This document shows, in pieces, positions 5,679-8,786 of a DNA stretch of 8,786 nucleotides. Each line of letters begins with the position of its first letter. Positions within the stretch are counted from its first letter, which is position 1. Both the position numbers and the translations under genes were made by a program. Under the pieces are notes generated by a model that worked only from the letters and a program-made list of their open reading frames with translations, was not told the DNA's origin and did no database searches. This DNA comes from a bacterium (GTDB lineage Bacteria; UBA9089; CG2-30-40-21): the NCBI GenBank assembly GCA_030018795.1, contig JASEHA010000071.1, positions 1 to 8,786 of the forward strand. The letters run 5' to 3'.

Positions 5679-8396
5679 TCACCCCAACATCCTCAAATTC
5701 TCCTCAAGGCTCCTCTTTTTTGCCTCAAGCAATCCCCCCTGTTCCCTTACCTTATCTACCACCTCGCAGGGTGCCTTATCAACAAAGCCTGGATTATTTA
5801 GTTTAGCCTGAACACCTTTTAATCCCTGCATTACCTCTTCAATCTGCTTCCCAAGCCGCATCCTTTCCTTTTCTATATCAATTAATCCCTTTAGAGGGAT
5901 GTAAATCTCCATGCCTTTGGCTACAACCACAGCTGAAGCATCTGGTTTTTCTGCTTCAGGGTCAAAAACAATTGTTTCTATATTGCCAAGACGTCTGACA
6001 TACTCAATGCATGATTTAAGCACATCAGCCGTCTCTTCTAATGAATGCTTGACCACAATCATGGGCAGGTTTGTTTTCAGCCCAATATTCATCATGGAGC
6101 GGATATTGCGGATAGCACTAACCACCTCCATGACCAATTCCATATCCTCAATAGCTCTGGTATTAATTGCTCCTGACTCTGGCCATTTAGAGAGCATGAT
6201 TGTTGTCCCTTTTTCCTGCTCACTATTTTCCGGTAGTCTTTGCCACAACTCCTCAGTAATAAACGGCATGAATGGATGAAGCAGCTTTAATATAGACTCA
6301 AAGGTTGTTGCTATCAGATATTGGGCTGTTTTCCTTGCCACACCATCCTGTCTCAGTCTTGGCTTAACCAATTCAAGATACCAATCACAATACTCATGCC
6401 AGACAAAATGATAGACAATGGCAGAAGCCTCTGCAAAGTTAAAGGATTCCAGCCCTTGAGTAACCTGAGCAATTGTCTGATTAAGCCGTGAAACTATCCA
6501 CTCATCAGCTATTTCCGGTGTGATTCCTTTTACAGCCTGACCATCGTAGTCGTCCAGATTCATGAGGATAAACCTGGCTGCATTCCATATCTTATTACAA
6601 AAGTGCTTATACCCTTCAATTCGTTCCTCAGCAAGCAATATATCTCGTCCCTGGACAGCCATAATTAATAGGGTAAATCTGAGGGCATCAGTACCATAAT
6701 CATCGATAACATGAAGCGGATCAATAACATTCCCCTTTGATTTACTCATCTTTTGACCCTCAGCATCACGAATCAGGGCATGAATATAAACCTTATGAAA
6801 GGGAATATCACCTTGAAACTTCAAGCCCATTATGATCATTCGAGCAACCCAGAAAAAGATGATGTCAAAGCCAGTAGAAAGAACGCTGGTAGGATAAAAC
6901 TGCTTGAGGTCAAGGGTATTATCAGGCCAGCCAAGCGTGGAGAATGGCCAGAGGGCAGATGAAAACCATGTATCAAGCACATCCTCATCCTGTTTTAATT
7001 CACCACCACAGGCAGAGCAATCTCTCACAGGATCCTTTCTCTCAACCAATACTCTGCCGCATTGCTGGCAATACCAGACTGGAATACGATGTCCCCACCA
7101 TATCTGACGGGAGATACACCAATCCTTGATATTTCTCATCCATTCAAAGTATGTTTTTTCCCAGCTCCTGGGCACAAACTCTATCCGTCCATCCTCTACA
7201 GCCTTGATTGCCTCTTCTGCAAGTCCGCTCATTTTAACAAACCATTGGGGTGAAAGATATGGCTCGACAATGGTATGGCATCGATAGCAGTGTCCTACAG
7301 ATAAGGCATACTCTTCAATCCTTTCTACAAGCCCCTGCTCTTGCAGGTCTTGCATCAGATGTTTGCGGCAGTCATATCGATCAAGCCCCTGGTAGCAGCC
7401 AGCATTTTCATTCATGGTTGCATCAGGATTCAGGATATTTATCTGCGGCAGATTATGTCTTTTGCCAATCTCAAAATCATTTGGGTCATGGGCAGGGGTA
7501 ACCTTTACCGCACCAGTACCAAACTCAGGCTCGACAAAGGAATCAGCAATAATAGGTATCCTGCGATTTAACACAGGCAGGATTACATATTTCCCAATCA
7601 AACCCTGATACCGCTCATCCTCTGGATTTACCGCAACTGCGGTATCGCCAAGCATGGTCTCTGGCCTGGTAGTAGCGACAACGATATACTTTCTGGTAGC
7701 ACCAGTAGCACCGGTAGCACAGACATCCCTGTCTGTGAACATCTTGTCTGTAAGCATCTCCTCAATAGGATACCTGAGATAATACAGGTGTCCATTCATC
7801 TCCTTATGCTCAGCCTCAATATCTGAGAGGGCAGTATGACACCTGGGACACCAATTAACAATATAATTATCCCGATAGATAAGCCCTTCCTCATAAAGCC
7901 GAACAAAAACCTCTCGGACTGCTTTTGACAGGCCATCATCCATAGTAAACCTTATCCGTGACCAATCGCAGGAAGAACCAAGCCGTTTCAATTGCTGGAT
8001 AATTATATCTCCATACTGCTTTTTCCACTCCCATACACGCTCAACAAACCCTTCTCGTCCCAGATCATTTCGGGTTAATCCCTGCTTTTTCAACTCTCTC
8101 TCCACCACATTCTGGGTAGCAATACCAGCATGATCAGTACCTGGCACCCAAAGGACATTGACCCCTTGCATCCGTTTCCATCGAGCCAGAATATCCTGAA
8201 TAGTATTATTCAAGGCATGTCCCATATGGAGCGAGCCAGTCACATTTGGCGGCGGAATAACCATAGAAAAACATTCTTTTTGCAGAGCATGTTCAGCTTG
8301 ATCTGGCACAAAACAATTATTTTCTTCCCAGTATCTATACCATTTCCCTTCTACATCATGAGGTTCATACGCTTTTGGAATATCCAGTACATTCAT
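5679..8396 (-). CDS. valS: Valyl-tRNA synthetase
   Basis: Class Ia aminoacyl-tRNA synthetase that charges tRNA-Val and edits mischarged threonine; 905 aa, close to the family norm. The ATP-site HIGH motif is HMGH (57-60) in PPPNVTGSLHMGHAL, and KMSKS is at 549-553. The editing domain carries TTRPETMLGD (242-251). Zinc-knuckle-like cysteine pairs are visible (WCPRCH, HCYRCH, YCQQCG, CSACG). WCISRQIWWGHRIPVWYC is typical of ValS rather than IleS. The C-terminus is the ValS coiled coil (KERMRLGKQIEEVMQGLKG). The start at 8396 follows AGGAG with a 7-nt spacer; an upstream in-frame ATG (8438) lies inside a palindromic repeat and is rejected. Residues of about 214-235 are an unusual low-complexity insertion built from repeats. 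No T-box-like leader was found. Confidence 0.97.
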   Translation of the reverse strand: MNVLDIPKAYEPHDVEGKWYRYWEENNCFVPDQAEHALQKECFSMVIPPPNVTGSLHMGHALNNTIQDILARWKRMQGVNVLWVPGTDHAGIATQNVVERELKKQGLTRNDLGREGFVERVWEWKKQYGDIIIQQLKRLGSSCDWSRIRFTMDDGLSKAVREVFVRLYEEGLIYRDNYIVNWCPRCHTALSDIEAEHKEMNGHLYYLRYPIEEMLTDKMFTDRDVCATGATGATRKYIVVATTRPETMLGDTAVAVNPEDERYQGLIGKYVILPVLNRRIPIIADSFVEPEFGTGAVKVTPAHDPNDFEIGKRHNLPQINILNPDATMNENAGCYQGLDRYDCRKHLMQDLQEQGLVERIEEYALSVGHCYRCHTIVEPYLSPQWFVKMSGLAEEAIKAVEDGRIEFVPRSWEKTYFEWMRNIKDWCISRQIWWGHRIPVWYCQQCGRVLVERKDPVRDCSACGGELKQDEDVLDTWFSSALWPFSTLGWPDNTLDLKQFYPTSVLSTGFDIIFFWVARMIIMGLKFQGDIPFHKVYIHALIRDAEGQKMSKSKGNVIDPLHVIDDYGTDALRFTLLIMAVQGRDILLAEERIEGYKHFCNKIWNAARFILMNLDDYDGQAVKGITPEIADEWIVSRLNQTIAQVTQGLESFNFAEASAIVYHFVWHEYCDWYLELVKPRLRQDGVARKTAQYLIATTFESILKLLHPFMPFITEELWQRLPENSEQEKGTTIMLSKWPESGAINTRAIEDMELVMEVVSAIRNIRSMMNIGLKTNLPMIVVKHSLEETADVLKSCIEYVRRLGNIETIVFDPEAEKPDASAVVVAKGMEIYIPLKGLIDIEKERMRLGKQIEEVMQGLKGVQAKLNNPGFVDKAPCEVVDKVREQGGLLEAKKRSLEENLRMLG
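7695..7757 (-). repeat. Repeat-derived in-frame insertion within valS
   Basis: The palindrome CACAGACA-TCCC-TGTCTGTG (7718-7737) is the same core as the intergenic copies. It is flanked by a degenerate tandem half-copy (7740-7754). On the other side are three 9-nt repeats (7695-7720) of GGTAGCACC type. On the minus strand this encodes MLTDKMFTDRDV then CATGATGATR, valS residues about 214-235. It falls between the conserved YYLRYPIEE and KYIVVATTRPETMLGD. ValS proteins I know have only a few residues at this point. Confidence 0.75.
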
Positions 8397-8400
8397 TGTG

Positions 8401-8410
8401 TTACTCCTAT
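8401..8410 (-). promoter_or_regulatory. Shine-Dalgarno of valS
   Basis: ATAGGAGTAA on the minus strand places AGGAG 7 nt before the ATG at 8396-8394. This sets the valS start and makes the upstream ATG at 8438 unnecessary. Confidence 0.85.
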
Positions 8411-8427
8411 CTACAAAATACGGTAGA

Positions 8428-8479
8428 GGCACAGACATCCTTGTCTGTGGTATGTGTCTGACTTATCATACTGCCAGAG
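8428..8479 (+). repeat. Dispersed palindromic repeat, copy B
   Basis: It matches copy A (3619-3670) at 47 of 52 positions. The core 8430-8449 is a perfect 8-bp inverted repeat, CACAGACA-TCCT-TGTCTGTG. It sits in the valS leader, just upstream of the RBS. The spurious upstream valS start codon (8438) is inside it. Confidence 0.8.
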
Positions 8480-8484
8480 TGGCT

Positions 8485-8674
8485 CAATAAGAGACGTTAC
8501 AATCAGTTTCCTATCGAATCCTGCTCTCTCTTGGCAATTTCCTCCTGCCACTCCTGTCAAACAATTCGATATCAACAAATATCAGCCTTTTTCGTCATGT
8601 CTTCCTCTCTCCCATTACGAATTGAACGCATCAAGTAGTACACAATAAGAGACGTGAAAGACGTTGCAATTAGT
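8485..8674 (+). repeat. Pair of AGACGTTRCAATYAGT direct repeats
   Basis: CAATAAGAGACGT occurs at 8485-8497 and 8643-8655. AGACGTTACAATCAGT (8492-8507) recurs as AGACGTTGCAATTAGT (8659-8674), with two changes. The second copy has a short internal duplication (GACGTGAAAGACGT). The sequence between the copies carries an inverted pair TATCGAAT (8512-8519) / ATTCGATA (8564-8571). Confidence 0.6.
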
Positions 8675-8786
8675 CCAGTGCACCAGTCACCACTGAATAT
8701 TCGATAAAGCAAAATTCAAATCACACAATCGTCATAGAATTGCCCAAAGAAGGCGTAAAAGGCGTAAAAAAGGCAAGAGAGCATGT

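Larger units (their letters stand above)
8397..8786. other. Non-coding region upstream of valS (390 bp)
   Basis: I see no convincing gene here on either strand. It holds the valS RBS, repeat copy B, the pair of AGACGTT repeats and a short tandem AAGGCGTAAAA near 8750-8771. A 64-codon plus-strand frame (8454-8648) overlaps the repeats, lacks a recognisable RBS and looks spurious. I found no promoter boxes good enough to call for valS. Confidence 0.6.

Noticed and set aside
8397..8438. Upstream ATG extending ValS by 14 residues (MSVPLPYFVDRSNT)
   Set aside because: The ATG lies inside the palindromic repeat copy B and lacks an RBS, whereas the ATG at 8396 has AGGAG at ideal spacing and gives a normal ValS N-terminus.
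8510..8605. Minus-strand trace resembling an antitoxin fragment (EWQEEIAKREQDS)
   Set aside because: The frame is short and interrupted by stops on both sides. The likeness to addiction-module antitoxins rests on a few residues only.
8454..8648. Plus-strand 64-codon open frame in the valS upstream region
   Set aside because: It overlaps two repeat families, has no RBS and no recognisable protein features.
8397..8786. T-box riboswitch upstream of valS
   Set aside because: I looked for the conserved antiterminator T-box sequence and a terminator before valS and found neither.

Overview
The window comes from a Gram-negative bacterium, most likely an uncultivated lineage known only from metagenomes. 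A TolC-type outer-membrane protein shows that there is an outer membrane. Base composition is moderately AT-rich, and the spaces between genes are packed with short palindromic dispersed repeats. The sequence alone does not place the organism in a phylum. All six genes I accept lie on the minus strand, so the order of transcription runs from high to low coordinates.

Layout in transcription order. Positions 8397-8786 are non-coding and hold several repeat copies. Next is valS, valyl-tRNA synthetase (8396-5679). A 282-bp gap made almost entirely of two large inverted-repeat structures follows. Then comes a nucleotide-sugar (UDP-glucose/GDP-mannose family) dehydrogenase (5396-3753). A 172-bp gap with three consecutive hairpins leads to a tightly overlapping three-gene transporter operon: a MacB/LolD-type ATPase (3580-2906), a MacB-type permease (2909-1725) and a TolC-type outer-membrane factor (1732-419). 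A terminator-like hairpin (345-374) ends that operon. A separate small gene of unknown function (252-40) has its own good promoter and ribosome-binding site.

The three transporter genes are translationally coupled (4-nt and 8-nt overlaps). They should form a MacB-type efflux or export machine across both membranes, but no periplasmic adaptor (MacA/HlyD type) is encoded in the window. valS and the dehydrogenase are ordinary housekeeping and envelope-sugar genes with no clear functional tie to the transporter.

The most notable signal is the repeats. A palindromic unit of the form CACAGACA-N4-TGTCTGTG occurs in two intergenic places and once inside the valS reading frame. There it and nearby short tandem repeats appear to have added about 22 codons, in frame, to the editing domain. 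Another repeat supplies the last codons and the stop codon of the small gene. Two upstream in-frame start codons (8438 for valS, 5453 for the dehydrogenase) are artefacts of repeat sequence; the true starts follow strong Shine-Dalgarno sites at 8396 and 5396.
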